The notes: generated from the letters alone by a model not told the origin. 64,000 nucleotides of DNA from Pseudomonas sp. 6D_7.1_Bac1 (GCF_025465945.1 NZ_JANLNW010000071.1:1-64000), one strand, 5' to 3'. Positions 52,004 to 63,996 are shown, numbered from the stretch's first letter. Numbers and translations: made by a program.

Positions 52004-52681
52004 ATGGACAAACAGCACAAGGCCAGTATTGACGGGGATCAATGGGCGCAGTGCGTGCAGGATCACGGATGGTTGTGGGATGCCGCCTCAGTGCCGGCAT
52101 CGGCGACGCTGATTCTCGCTCATGGCGCCGGTGCACCGATGGACAGTGACTGGATGAACGACATCGCCGCACGCCTTGCCGGGCAGGGCGTCAACGTGCT
52201 GCGTTTCGAGTTTCCGTACATGGCGCAGCGGCGTCTGGATGGCGGCAAGCGCCCCCCCAATCCAGCGCCTAAATTGCTCGAATGCTGGCGTGAGGTGCAT
52301 GCCGTGGTGCGACGCCATGTCACTGGGCGTCTGGCGATTGGCGGCAAGTCCATGGGCGGGCGCATGGCCAGTTTGCTGGCCGATGAGTTAGGCGCGGATG
52401 CGCTGGTGTGTCTGGGGTATCCGTTTTATGCAGTGGGCAAACCCGAGAAGCCGCGAGTCGAGCATCTGGCTTCGCTCAAGACGCCGACGTTGATTGTGCA
52501 GGGGGAGAGGGATGCGCTGGGTAATCGCGCAACAGTCGAGGGGTATGAGTTGGCGCCGAGCATCGAGGTGTTCTGGTTGACGGCTGCCGACCATGATCTG
52601 AAACCGCTGAAGGCCTCGGGGTTTACTCATGAGCAGCATTTGGTGATTGCGGCGCAAAAGGTTGCTGAATTTCTTCTCTGA
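52004..52681 (+). CDS. Alpha/beta hydrolase, KANL3/Tex30 family
   Basis: A 225-residue cytosolic hydrolase-fold protein. ATLILAHGAGAPMDSDWMND gives the oxyanion region, GGKSMGGRMASLLA the nucleophile elbow (serine of GKSMGG), LIVQGERDALG the acid turn and LTAADHDLKP the histidine, so a catalytic triad appears intact. This family (PF20408-type) has no firmly assigned substrate. ATG 52004 with an upstream GAGGC is preferred; the frame remains open to 51932. Divergent from ccoN2, whose Anr box (52029-52042) lies within codons 9-13 of this gene. Confidence 0.82.
   Translation: MDKQHKASIDGDQWAQCVQDHGWLWDAASVPASATLILAHGAGAPMDSDWMNDIAARLAGQGVNVLRFEFPYMAQRRLDGGKRPPNPAPKLLECWREVHAVVRRHVTGRLAIGGKSMGGRMASLLADELGADALVCLGYPFYAVGKPEKPRVEHLASLKTPTLIVQGERDALGNRATVEGYELAPSIEVFWLTAADHDLKPLKASGFTHEQHLVIAAQKVAEFLL
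52029..52042 (-). promoter_or_regulatory. Anr/FNR box for ccoN2, inside a coding sequence
   Basis: TTGACGGGGATCAA, a perfect TTGA(C/T)-N4-ATCAA palindrome, centred about 130 bases upstream of the ccoN2 start. It overlaps the first codons of the divergent hydrolase gene (reading I-D-G-D-Q). Confidence 0.8.
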
Positions 52682-52706
52682 TATTGATGGTGGCAGTCAC
52701 GGCCTC

Positions 52707-52780
52707 ATCGCGAGCAGGCTCGCTCCCACAGTGGATTGTGGTGGTGCACAAATCCCTGTGGGAGCGAGCCTGCTCGCGAT
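52707..52780. repeat. REP pair (GGGAGCGAGCCTGCTCGCGA family)
   Basis: Arms atcgcgagcaggctcgctcc at 52707 and ggagcgagcctgctcgcgat ending at 52780, between the convergent hydrolase gene and aer. Confidence 0.9.
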
Positions 52781-52818
52781 GTCGGTCTGGCTGGCAGCGC
52801 CACTTTAAAGTTGGCAAT

Positions 52819-52855
52819 AAAAAACCGGAGGCTTTCACCGTCCGGTTTTTTGTCT
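52819..52855. terminator. Bidirectional terminator between the hydrolase gene and aer
   Basis: AAAAAACCGGA (52819-52829) pairs with TCCGGTTTTTT (52841-52851), 11 bp with an 11-base loop and T/A tracts on both sides. Confidence 0.85.
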
Positions 52856-52867
52856 TTTCGGCACCAA

Positions 52868-54433
52868 TCAGCGGTTAAATCGCTCCACCAACGAATACTG
52901 GGTATTCGCTGTGCGTGTCAGCTCTTCACTCAGCAGCGCCGAGTTCTGTGCCTGCTCCGAGGTCTGGTCAGCCAATTGCGCGATGGTGCTGATGTTGCGG
53001 CTGATCTCTTCGGCCACTGCGCTTTGCTCTTCGGTAGCCGCAGCAATTTGCGTGGTCATGTCGGTGATGTTGGCCACCGCTTCGCTGATGCCTACCAGTG
53101 CCTGGTCAGCTTCCAGGACCCGCGCCACGCCTTCTTCAGCCTGGCGATGACCGGCTTCCATGGTTTGCACCGCCGTGCTGGCGGTCTGTTGCAGCTTGGC
53201 GATCAGGCTGTGGATCTGCCCGGTCGATTCGCTGGTACGTTGCGCCAGTTGCCGCACTTCGTCGGCCACCACCGCAAAACCACGACCCATCTCACCGGCC
53301 CGAGCCGCTTCGATGGCGGCGTTCAGGGCCAGCAGGTTGGTTTGGTCGGCGATACCTTTGATTACGTCGACCACGCCGCCGATTTCGTCGCTGTCCTTGG
53401 CCAGTTGGGTCACGGTCAAACCGGTTTCACCGACGACCACCGACAGGCGCTGGATCGCGTCACGGGTTTCGCCGGCGATGTCACGACCACGACCGGTCAG
53501 GCGATTGGCTTCCTGGGTAGCGTCAGCGGTGCGTTGCACGTGGCTGGCAACTTCCTGGGTGGTAGCGGCCATCTGGTTGACGGCGGTCGCCACTTGCTCG
53601 GTCTCGACACGCTGACGTTCCAGGCCTGTCGAGCTTTTGTGCGCCAGGGTGTCGGACTGTCGAGCCTGTTCGGTCAGATGCTCGGCGGTGTCTTGCAGGC
53701 GAGTCAGGCAGGTTTTCAGGCGGGCTTCCTGGCTGAGAATCGACATTTCCAGTCGTGCTTGAGCGCCGCGGCTGTCGGTGTACATCTGCGCAATCAGCGG
53801 GTCGGACGTGGTCTGTTCGGCCAGGCGCAGCAAGCGCTTGAGGCCGCGCTGTTGCCAGCTCAAACCGAGCAGGCCGAGCGGCACCGAAAGCCCGGCAGCG
53901 AGGGCGAAGCCCCAATGCGAGTTGAGGGACGCGCCGATCATGAAACTCAGCTGACTGACCAGAATGAACGGCAACCAGTCCTGTAGCACCGGCAGCCATT
54001 TATCCGTTTGAGGAATGGCCGACTTGCCCTGATTGATGCGTTGGTAAAGCGCTTCGGCGCGGCGGATCTGTTCGGCGGTGGGCTTGACCCGCACCGACTC
54101 GTAACCGACCACCTGCTTGCCGTCGAACACCGGTGTGACATAGGCGTTAACCCAGTAGTGGTCACCGGTCTTGCAGCGATTCTTGACAATGCCCATCCAT
54201 GGCAAGCCTTGTTTCAGTGTGCCCCACATGTGCGCGAAGACTGCAGCCGGGACGTCGGGGTGACGGACCAGATTGTGCGGCGCACGGATCAGTTCCTCAC
54301 GAGAAAACCCGCTGATTTCGACAAAAGCATCGTTGCAGTAGGTGATCACGCCTTTGGCATCTGTGGTCGAGATCAACCGTTGCTGAGCCGGGAAGGTCCG
54401 TTCGCGTTGTGTAATGGGCTGGTTATTACGCAT
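52868..54433 (-). CDS. aer: Aerotaxis receptor Aer (PAS methyl-accepting chemotaxis protein)
   Basis: A 521-residue energy/oxygen taxis transducer. The N-terminal PAS domain (about 10-115, VITYCNDAFVEISGFSREELI ... NLVRHPDVP ... GDHYWVNAYVTP) is the FAD-binding Aer type. A hydrophobic segment (about 160-205) anchors it, followed by the cytoplasmic signalling hairpin with the conserved tip IADQTNLLALNAAIEAARAG (about 365-385). There is no periplasmic ligand domain. ATG 54433 gives the family N-terminus. Neighbouring cbb3 genes fit its role in moving cells to a preferred oxygen level; aer follows the cco genes in P. aeruginosa too. Confidence 0.93.
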   Translation of the reverse strand: MRNNQPITQRERTFPAQQRLISTTDAKGVITYCNDAFVEISGFSREELIRAPHNLVRHPDVPAAVFAHMWGTLKQGLPWMGIVKNRCKTGDHYWVNAYVTPVFDGKQVVGYESVRVKPTAEQIRRAEALYQRINQGKSAIPQTDKWLPVLQDWLPFILVSQLSFMIGASLNSHWGFALAAGLSVPLGLLGLSWQQRGLKRLLRLAEQTTSDPLIAQMYTDSRGAQARLEMSILSQEARLKTCLTRLQDTAEHLTEQARQSDTLAHKSSTGLERQRVETEQVATAVNQMAATTQEVASHVQRTADATQEANRLTGRGRDIAGETRDAIQRLSVVVGETGLTVTQLAKDSDEIGGVVDVIKGIADQTNLLALNAAIEAARAGEMGRGFAVVADEVRQLAQRTSESTGQIHSLIAKLQQTASTAVQTMEAGHRQAEEGVARVLEADQALVGISEAVANITDMTTQIAAATEEQSAVAEEISRNISTIAQLADQTSEQAQNSALLSEELTRTANTQYSLVERFNR

Positions 54434-54485
54434 GGCTTTTTCAATCCGCAAGGCTTTGACAGGTTGTCGGCGGTGCCGGGAATAA

Positions 54486-54504
54486 ATTGAAATTATTTTT
54501 CAAT
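54486..54504. promoter_or_regulatory. AT-rich inverted repeat upstream of aer
   Basis: ATTGAAA-TTATT-TTTCAAT, a perfect 7-5-7 inverted repeat 53-71 bases upstream of the aer start and just after the convergently oriented stop of the protease gene. It could be a regulator site or part of an AT-rich promoter; it is not an Anr box. Confidence 0.35.
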
Positions 54505-54532
54505 ATTCAGAAGTAGCGCACATTGTTTGATT

Positions 54533-55324
54533 TCAACCGGCCAGCATCGGGTAGGTAAAGAGACCGAAGTGCAGCAGGTTCAAACCGAAATGGGTGGCGA
54601 TGGCCGCCCCCAGTCCGCCAAAACGATAAGCCAGACCGTAACCAACCCCGGCAATGCTCGCCAGCAGCACCCATTGCCAACCGGCACCCAGGTGCGCCAG
54701 GCCGAACAGCAGCGCGGCGCTGAACAGGGCGAGGTGTTCACCATAGCGCAGGTGTTGCAGGCGCCGGCTCAAACCACCTTGAATGTAGCCGCGAAACAGC
54801 GCTTCCTCGACCAGTGTCACCAACAGCAGGTTGTTCAGCACCCACAGCCAGGCTTGAGTTGGCCACTTCGGCGCCCAACTGATGATGCCCAACAGCAGCG
54901 CACCACCGAGTGCGGCCAGCACAGTCAAGGTCAGCGCCATCGCGGTGGCATAAAGTGAAAGGCGCAGCGAGCGACGGCCGACAATCCACGGACACACCAG
55001 CAACAGCCAGAAGCCAATCAGAGGTTTGTCCAGATTCAGGTACATGGAAAACGGCACTGCATCGGCGGTGAAGCGCTGAGGGTCGATACCGCGACCGTTG
55101 TAGAAGCCGGGGAGCCAGTGCAATGCCAGTGCGAGCGCCAGGATCACGAACACCGCGTGCCCGAAATAACGACCGTAACGATTGGCTGGTTGGCGTGCGG
55201 CGAATCCGGCAACCATCAGCAACGCGATTGGAATCAACGTCAGCCAACCAAGTTGGCCGTAGATCAGGGCCAGACAGTAACCAATGGAAAGAAGTGCCAG
55301 ATACGTCCATGGCAAAGCAATCAT
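54533..55324 (-). CDS. CPBP family intramembrane metalloprotease
   Basis: A 263-residue polytopic membrane protein with about seven to eight helices. The CPBP (CAAX protease and bacteriocin-processing, Abi) motifs are visible: EEALFRG (EExxxR), the GLAHLG histidine region and the ATHFGLN motif (HxxxN). ATG 55324 has an AAGGA ribosome binding site; the frame runs open into REP sequence further upstream. Family members cleave or modify diverse membrane peptides; the substrate here is unknown. Confidence 0.85.
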   Translation of the reverse strand: MIALPWTYLALLSIGYCLALIYGQLGWLTLIPIALLMVAGFAARQPANRYGRYFGHAVFVILALALALHWLPGFYNGRGIDPQRFTADAVPFSMYLNLDKPLIGFWLLLVCPWIVGRRSLRLSLYATAMALTLTVLAALGGALLLGIISWAPKWPTQAWLWVLNNLLLVTLVEEALFRGYIQGGLSRRLQHLRYGEHLALFSAALLFGLAHLGAGWQWVLLASIAGVGYGLAYRFGGLGAAIATHFGLNLLHFGLFTYPMLAG

Positions 55325-55370
55325 GTGAAGTCCTTGTTTCCGGGATTTTGCAGGGGGGGACTCGGTCCAC

Positions 55371-55461
55371 TGTGGGAGCGAGCCTGCTCGCGATAGCTTA
55401 CTGGCAGACGACATTAATGTTGAATGTTACGGCCTCATCGCGAGCAGGCTCGCTCCCACAG
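55371..55461. repeat. REP pair (GGGAGCGAGCCTGCTCGCGA family, outward order)
   Basis: Arms tgtgggagcgagcctgctcg at 55371 and cgagcaggctcgctcccaca ending at 55460. The arm order is the reverse of most copies in this window (forward arm first). Confidence 0.88.
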
Positions 55462-55537
55462 TGGTTATGTGTCGTACACAACATTGTGAACGGCGCTCAT
55501 CAAGTGGCGTGCGATTAAAGGGACGTTCGCGACGCAA

Positions 55538-55569
55538 ACAAAAACACCGCCCGAAGGCGGTGTTTTTGT
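55538..55569 (-). terminator. Rho-independent terminator of acnA
   Basis: Perfect 14-bp stem ACAAAAACACCGCC (55538-55551) with GGCGGTGTTTTTGT (55556-55569) and loop CGAA (TTCG on the transcribed strand), 11 bases after the acnA stop. Confidence 0.92.
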
Positions 55570-55579
55570 CAGTGCGGCA

Positions 55580-58330
<2,751 letters not shown>

Positions 58331-58540
58331 TGAAATGACTCCTTTGGGTCCGCACGGCTACGGACTGGCGGGACAGACAGAGTTCTTAACCTAGCCCTGT
58401 TTGGACATTAAGGCTAATAACTGGACTCTATAGGCAAGTCCAAGGTTCCGAACTCCGATATCATGCGCCGGTTTTCGTGACAGGCTTTGCTACAGGGCAA
58501 GTTTGCGCATCGATTCATCGCCATTTGCCCAGGAGATTCA

Positions 58541-59614
58541 ATGAACACCCTCTTTATGCATTGCCGGCCGGGCTTCGAAGGTGAAGTCTGTTCCGAGATT
58601 TCCGAACACGCCGCACGGCTGAACGTGGCCGGTTATGCCAAGGCCAAAACCGCCAGCGCCTGCGCCGAGTTTGTCTGCACCGAAGAAGATGGCGCCGAAC
58701 GCCTGATGCGCGGCCAGCGTTTTTCTCAGCTGATCTTCCCGCGCCAATGGGCTCGCGGCATCTTTATCGACCTGCCGGAAACCGACCGCATCAGTGTGAT
58801 TCTCGCGCATCTGGCGAGCTTCCCGACGTGTGGCAGTCTGTGGCTGGAAGTGGTCGACACCAACGACGGTAAAGAGCTGTCGAACTTCTGCAAGAAATTC
58901 GAAGGCCCGCTGCGAAAAGCACTGACCGGCGCCGGCAAACTGGTAGAGGACGCCAGCAAGCCGCGTTTGCTGCTGACCTTCAAAAGCGGCCGCGAAGTGT
59001 TTGTCGGTCTGGCCGAGGCCAACAACTCGGCGATGTGGCCGATGGGTATTCCGCGCCTGAAGTTTCCGCGTGAAGCGCCAAGCCGTTCGACCTTGAAGCT
59101 GGAAGAGGCGTGGCACCATTTCATCCCGCGTGATCAGTGGGACGAGCGCTTGCACAGCGACATGACCGGCGTTGACCTGGGCGCCGCGCCTGGTGGCTGG
59201 ACCTGGCAACTGGTCAATCGCGGCATGCTGGTGACCGCTATCGATAACGGCCCAATGGCTGAAAGCCTGATGGACACCGGGCTGGTTCAGCACTTGATGG
59301 CTGACGGTTTCACCTTCAAGCCCAAGCAGCCCGTGGACTGGATGGTCTGTGACATCGTCGAGAAACCAGCGCGCAATGCAGCGATGCTGGAAGAATGGAT
59401 TGGCGAGGGGCATTGCCGCGAGGCGGTGGTCAACCTGAAGCTGCCGATGAAGCAGCGTTATGCCGAAGTGAAGCGCTTGCTCGAGCGCATCGAAGAAGGC
59501 TTCAAGGCGCGTGGCATTCGGGTCGATATCGGCTGCAAACAGCTGTACCACGACCGCGAAGAAGTGACCTGCCACTTGCGCCGGCATGATGTGAAAAAGC
59601 CGAAGTCCCGCTGA
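58541..59614 (+). CDS. rlmM: 23S rRNA (cytidine-2498-2'-O)-methyltransferase RlmM
   Basis: A 357-residue SAM-dependent rRNA methyltransferase. The N-terminal half is THUMP-like (MNTLFMHCRPGFEGEVCSEI opening), and the C-terminal RrmJ-like Rossmann fold has the SAM motif DLGAAPGGWTWQLVNRG (about 212-228) with the K-D-K-E catalytic residues around HSDMTG, VCDIVE and NLKLPMK. ATG 58541 has an AGGAG ribosome binding site seven bases upstream. Second rRNA methyltransferase in the window, unlinked to rlmKL. Confidence 0.95.
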   Translation: MNTLFMHCRPGFEGEVCSEISEHAARLNVAGYAKAKTASACAEFVCTEEDGAERLMRGQRFSQLIFPRQWARGIFIDLPETDRISVILAHLASFPTCGSLWLEVVDTNDGKELSNFCKKFEGPLRKALTGAGKLVEDASKPRLLLTFKSGREVFVGLAEANNSAMWPMGIPRLKFPREAPSRSTLKLEEAWHHFIPRDQWDERLHSDMTGVDLGAAPGGWTWQLVNRGMLVTAIDNGPMAESLMDTGLVQHLMADGFTFKPKQPVDWMVCDIVEKPARNAAMLEEWIGEGHCREAVVNLKLPMKQRYAEVKRLLERIEEGFKARGIRVDIGCKQLYHDREEVTCHLRRHDVKKPKSR

Positions 59615-59629
59615 TTCACACGGACCAAT

Positions 59630-59719
59630 GTGGGAGCGAGCCTGCTCGCGAAAGCGGTGTATCAGCCGACTTCAATGCTGAATGACACACCGGAATCGCG
59701 AGCAGGCTCGCTCCCACAG
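59630..59719. repeat. REP pair (GGGAGCGAGCCTGCTCGCGA family, outward order)
   Basis: Arms tgtgggagcgagcctgctcg at 59630 and cgagcaggctcgctcccaca ending at 59718, between rlmM and tusA. Confidence 0.9.
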
Positions 59720-59791
59720 GGACGGCGTACACCACAGATGACGATACACCCGACTTTGCGCGACAATGCCGGCAAGTTTCAGGAGTGAATG

Positions 59792-60043
59792 ATGAGCGAA
59801 ATGATCAATACGCCGGTAGACGGCACCCTTGACGCCACCGGCCTCAATTGCCCGGAACCGGTGATGATGCTGCACCAGCATATTCGTGACCTGGTGCCTG
59901 GCGGCCTGCTCAAGGTGATTGCCACTGACCCGTCGACTCGTCGCGACATTCCCAAGTTTTGCGTGTTTCTGGACCATGAACTGGTCGGGCAGCATGAAGA
60001 GGCAGGCACCTACCTCTATTGGATCCGCAAGAAACTCGCTTAA
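59792..60043 (+). CDS. tusA: Sulfurtransferase TusA
   Basis: An 83-residue sulfur carrier that accepts persulfide from IscS and passes it on for tRNA thiouridine and other sulfur transfer. The motif [16 protein letters not shown] with active-site cysteine 20 is diagnostic of TusA/SirA. Two adjacent ATG codons exist (59789 and 59792); an AGGAG site is best spaced for 59792. Converges on the MATE gene with stop codons overlapping. Confidence 0.94.
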
Positions 60044-61449
60044 CCCGCTGACCGACTGATGCGAATCCGCTTGCGTGCACTGCGTATCAGGCGGATGGAC
60101 AGCATCAGCGCCGCGCAGCTCAAGCCCGCAATCAGACCTTCCCACAGCCCGCTCGGGCCGCTGGCCGGGCCGAACCAGTCGGTCAGCCCCAACACGTAAC
60201 CCACCGGCAGGCCAATGCCCCAATAGGCGAACAACGTCAGGATCATGGTCACCCGGGTGTCCTGGTAACCGCGCAGGGCACCGGCGCAAATCACCTGGAT
60301 AGCATCGGAAAACTGGTACAGCGCGGCATAGACGATCAGCATCGAGGCAATCTGGATGACGGTCTTGTCGGCGGTGTAGATCGAGGCGATAGGTTCGCGC
60401 AGGAGCAGAATCAGGCTCGCCGAGAACGCGGCAAACACCAGTGCCGCGCCCAGGCCGACCTTCGCCGCGAAGCGTGCCTGATACGGGTTCCCGGCCCCTA
60501 GCGCCTGACCCACTCGTACGGTGACCGCCATCCCCAGGGAATAAGGAATCATGAACAGCAGCGAGCTGATGTTCAGGGCGATCTGGTGCCCGGCCACGAC
60601 GGTCGACCCGAGGCTGCCGATCAGCAGGGCGATGACAGCAAAGATGCTGGACTCGGCAAATACCGCGATACCGATCGGCAGGCCGATGCCGACCAAACGT
60701 TTGATCACCGCCCACTGAGGACGATCGAAACGCACCAGCACACGCGTGGGGGCATAGAAGGACGCCCAGCGGGTCCAGCCGGCCATGCTCAGGGCCATGA
60801 ACCACATGACGATGCCGCTGGCCCAGCCGCAACCGACGCCGCCGAGGGCCGGCAGGCCGAAATGACCATAAATCAGCGCGTAGTTCACCGGAATGTTGAG
60901 CAATAGACCGCACAGGCCAATGACCATGCTTGGTCGTGTGCGGCCCATGCCATCGCTGTAACAGCGCAGTACATAGTAGAAGGCAATGCCGGGAAAGCCG
61001 AAGGCGATACCTTGCAAGTAACCCATGCTCGGTTCAATCAACTGTGGGTCGACTTTCATCCAGTGCAGGATGGGCTCGGCGCTAAGCAGCAGGCCACTGC
61101 CCATCAGGCCGACACAGAGTGCCAGCCACAACGCCTGGCGTGCCAGCGGACCGATCTCGTCGTGCTGCCCTGCGCCAAAGCGTTGGGCGATCTTCGGGGT
61201 GGTGGCCAGCAGAACGCCGGTCATCAGCAGGTAGACCGGAATCCAGATCGAATTACCCAGGGCCACCGCAGCCAGGTCCCGTGGGCTGACCCGGCCAGCC
61301 ATCACGGCATCGACGAAGCCCATGGCGGTGGTTGCCAGTTGCGCGATCATGATCGGCAGGGCCAGGCCAAGCAGGCCTTTGAGTTCCAGGCGAACCGGGG
61401 CCGGGCGGTCGAGGGAAATAGCGGCGGGGCGGTCAGTTACGGAATTCAC
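60040..61449 (-). CDS. MATE-family multidrug efflux transporter (NorM/PmpM type)
   Basis: A 469-residue inner-membrane protein with 12 helices in two pseudo-repeats, of the NorM/PmpM branch that exports cationic drugs in exchange for H+ or Na+. The start [32 protein letters not shown] and the mid-protein [28 protein letters not shown] are family signatures. The start is set at a GTG (61449), which gives an N-terminus like PmpM; the frame continues upstream to 61506. Overlaps tusA at its 3' end by 4 bases. Confidence 0.9.
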
Positions 61450-61568
61450 AGGCGAAGCGTCCAGAGGTTTGATGCGCAAGGCGGCGCATTCTACGCGTTG
61501 ACGCACCAGTCAGGAAAAAACCTGTGTTAGGGATTTGTAATGGTTTCTTGGGTGCTCTAGATCTTCCC

Positions 61569-61712
61569 GTGGCGAGGGAGCTTGCTCCCGCTGGGGCGCG
61601 AAGCGGCCCCGGAATCAGCAACCGGGTTTCATCAGGCTCGCCGCATGCTGAGACTTTACGACTGCCTCGCCCGAGCGCGGACCGGCCGGCGGGGGCAAGC
61701 CCCCTCGCCACA
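61569..61712. repeat. REP pair (GAGGGAGCTTGCTCCC family)
   Basis: Arms gtggcgagggagcttgctcc at 61569 and a diverged reverse-complement arm (gggcaagccccctcgccaca) ending at 61712. Together with the promoters it fills the 334-base divergent gap between the MATE gene and pdxB; no gene seen there. Confidence 0.85.
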
Positions 61713-61783
61713 AGTAGTGTATTGCCTGCTGGCTCATCACCTTCATCTACGCCTACACTGCCGATCCGCCAAAGGAGCCTGCC

Positions 61784-62926
61784 ATGCTGATTGTTGCCGA
61801 CGAAAATATCCCGCTGCTCGATGCGTTCTTTGAAGGTTTCGGCGAAATCCGCCGTGTACCGGGACGCTCCATCGACCGCGCCACGGTCGAACAGGCCGAC
61901 GTGCTGCTGGTGCGCTCGGTGACCAAGGTCGACCGTGACTTGCTCGAAGGCAGCAAGGTGCGGTTTGTCGGCACTTGCACCATTGGCACCGATCACCTGG
62001 ACCTGGACTACTTTCAGCAAGCCGGCATCACCTGGTCCAGCGCGCCAGGCTGCAATGCCCGAGGCGTGGTCGACTATGTGCTGGGTAGCCTGCTGACCCT
62101 GGCCGAAATCGAAGGCGTCGATCTGGCTGAACGCACTTATGGGGTGGTCGGTGCCGGTGAAGTGGGCGGTCGACTTGTGAAGGTTCTGCAAGGCTTGGGC
62201 TGGAAGGTGCTGGTCTGTGATCCACCACGCCAGGCTGCCGAAGGGGGCGAGTACGTCAGCCTGGAGCAGATCGTCGAACAGTGCGACGTCATCAGCTTGC
62301 ACACCCCGTTGAGCAAAACCGGCGAGCAACCGACCTGGCATTTGTTTGATGAAAACCGTTTGAACCAACTCACGCCCGGTGCCTGGCTGATCAACGCCAG
62401 CCGTGGCCCGGTGGTGGACAACACCGCGCTGCGCGAAGTGCTGCTGGAGCGCGAAGACCTGCAAGCGGTGCTGGACGTGTGGGAGGGCGAGCCGAGTGTT
62501 GATATCGCGTTGGCCGAACTGTGCGTGATTGCCACCCCGCATATCGCCGGCTACAGCCTCGACGGCAAGCAGCGCGGGACTGCGCAGATCTATCAGGCGT
62601 TTTGCCAGTTCCTCGGGCAGCCCGCCCACGTCTCCCTTGATGAGCTGTTGCCGGCACCGTGGCTGGCGCAAGTCCACTTGAATGCCAGTTGTGATCCGGC
62701 CTGGGCTCTGGCGATGGTGTGTCGTGGGGTGTACGACCCGCGCCGCGATGACGCGGATTTCCGTCGCAGTCTGGTGGTCAGCGGTGCCGAACAGCGCACG
62801 GCATTTGACCTGCTGCGCAAGCATTACCCGGAACGCCGAGAGATTGATGGGCTCAAGGTACACATTGACGGCGAGTCGCCGGCCCTGCGGCAAATGGTGG
62901 CGGCGTTGGGGGCAACGGCTGTCTAG
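61784..62926 (+). CDS. pdxB: Erythronate-4-phosphate dehydrogenase
   Basis: A 380-residue NAD-dependent D-2-hydroxyacid dehydrogenase in pyridoxal phosphate synthesis, oxidising 4-phospho-D-erythronate. Opening MLIVADENIPLLDAFFEGFGEIR, the nucleotide-binding GVVGAGEVGGRLVKVLQGLGW (about residues 121-141), the catalytic ASRGPVVD arginine, DVWEGEP glutamate and the TPHIAGYSLDGK histidine are present, and the C-terminal PdxB dimerisation domain (about 290-380) identifies it over other family members. Preceded by AAAGGAG ribosome binding site. Confidence 0.95.
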   Translation: MLIVADENIPLLDAFFEGFGEIRRVPGRSIDRATVEQADVLLVRSVTKVDRDLLEGSKVRFVGTCTIGTDHLDLDYFQQAGITWSSAPGCNARGVVDYVLGSLLTLAEIEGVDLAERTYGVVGAGEVGGRLVKVLQGLGWKVLVCDPPRQAAEGGEYVSLEQIVEQCDVISLHTPLSKTGEQPTWHLFDENRLNQLTPGAWLINASRGPVVDNTALREVLLEREDLQAVLDVWEGEPSVDIALAELCVIATPHIAGYSLDGKQRGTAQIYQAFCQFLGQPAHVSLDELLPAPWLAQVHLNASCDPAWALAMVCRGVYDPRRDDADFRRSLVVSGAEQRTAFDLLRKHYPERREIDGLKVHIDGESPALRQMVAALGATAV

Positions 62927-62956
62927 CGATTTGCAGGCCCAGCCTGCGTCACTTGA

Positions 62957-63868
62957 TCAACACGGTTCATGACCTGACAGCGCGCGGCGTGCGTTATCTG
63001 CGATGACTCCGGCCAAAAATCCAAACAGCGGGGGTGGAAGATCGTGGCCCATTCCCTCGACTATCAGTAGTTTGGCTCCTTTAATATTAGCCGCCGTGTC
63101 CTTCCCGGCTTCCGGGGAAACGAGTGGGTCGTCTGACCCATGCAACACAAGCGTCGGAGCAGTTACGTTAGCTAGTCGTGATCTTAAGTCACCGGCTACC
63201 GCGATGGCGGCGATTTGCCGCCAAAACCCCGTTGGGTTGTATGCTCGTTTGACTTCGGCCAAGGCTTGGTCACGTTGAGCGGGTTCGTCGAACGGATAGC
63301 CTCGCCCGGCAATCACTTGAGAAAAAGCAACGCAATGTGCGAGATAGCCCTTTTCGTCTTTCAATGGATGTGGCGCGGGCAATGTCATCGCCGCCATCAC
63401 TGCAGGGCTGGCCTGCGGCAGCTCACGGTTGCCAGTGCTCGACATAATGGAAACCAGCGATAGAACGCGTTCAGCATGCTCGCTGGCCAACAGTTGCGCG
63501 ATCATGCCGCCCATTGATCTCCCAACCACGTGCGCTCGTTTGATCATCAACGAATCGAGAAGTCCTACAACGTCGTTCGCCATATCGAAGAGCGTATAAG
63601 GAACATTGGGCGTTTCGCCGCGAGAGACTGCGTCGGCAATTGCAGCGAGATCGGGCATTGACGCATTATCGAAGTGAGTTGAAAGACCCGCGTCGCGATT
63701 GTCAAAGCGAATCACGCGGTAGCCTTGTTCTGCCAATATCCGGCAAAACGTTTCGCTCCAGCGAATCATCTGCGTACCCAGACCGGAAATCAGCAGAACA
63801 GCTTCCGCGTCGTTATCGCCAAAACAATCGTATTCAATTTCAATTCCGTTCGCTTTAGTCTTGGGCAT
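62957..63868 (-). CDS. Alpha/beta hydrolase, probably horizontally acquired
   Basis: A 303-residue hydrolase-fold protein. LLISGLGTQMIRW supplies the oxyanion region, VVGRSMGGMIAQLLA the nucleophile serine, LVLHGSDDPLVS the acid and VEGMGHDLPP the histidine, so a full triad is visible; no signal peptide. It resembles the broad esterase/lactonase-like group (related to aclacinomycin methylesterase-type RdmC proteins by general pattern), and the substrate is unknown. Its codon use is less GC-biased than that of pdxB, and its 5' end overlaps a truncated GIY-YIG-like gene, which points to recent insertion. AAGGA lies nine bases before ATG 63868. Confidence 0.85.
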   Translation of the reverse strand: MPKTKANGIEIEYDCFGDNDAEAVLLISGLGTQMIRWSETFCRILAEQGYRVIRFDNRDAGLSTHFDNASMPDLAAIADAVSRGETPNVPYTLFDMANDVVGLLDSLMIKRAHVVGRSMGGMIAQLLASEHAERVLSLVSIMSSTGNRELPQASPAVMAAMTLPAPHPLKDEKGYLAHCVAFSQVIAGRGYPFDEPAQRDQALAEVKRAYNPTGFWRQIAAIAVAGDLRSRLANVTAPTLVLHGSDDPLVSPEAGKDTAANIKGAKLLIVEGMGHDLPPPLFGFLAGVIADNARRALSGHEPC

Positions 63869-63996
63869 GGCGTGTGGTCCTTAAATGTTCTTGTGTCGGC
63901 TCGCCCCGTGATCGGGTTACGGACCGCATACACACCGGCTCGGGTTTTCATCTCCAGATACTGTCGCTTCAGCGTTTGTTTATTCGTCATCATCAA
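63790..63996 (-). pseudogene. Truncated GIY-YIG-like gene fragment
   Basis: The frame begins MTNKQTLKRQYLEMKTRAGV and continues YAVRNPITGR, resembling from memory the N-terminus of small GIY-YIG-like nuclease proteins (about 110 residues). After this similarity stops, near 63900, the frame runs on into the hydrolase gene and ends at 63790 with sequence that looks like out-of-frame coding. I infer a gene cut off at about residue 33 by the insertion or rearrangement that brought the hydrolase. It could be a short expressed protein instead. The start codon lies four bases from the window edge. Confidence 0.45.
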
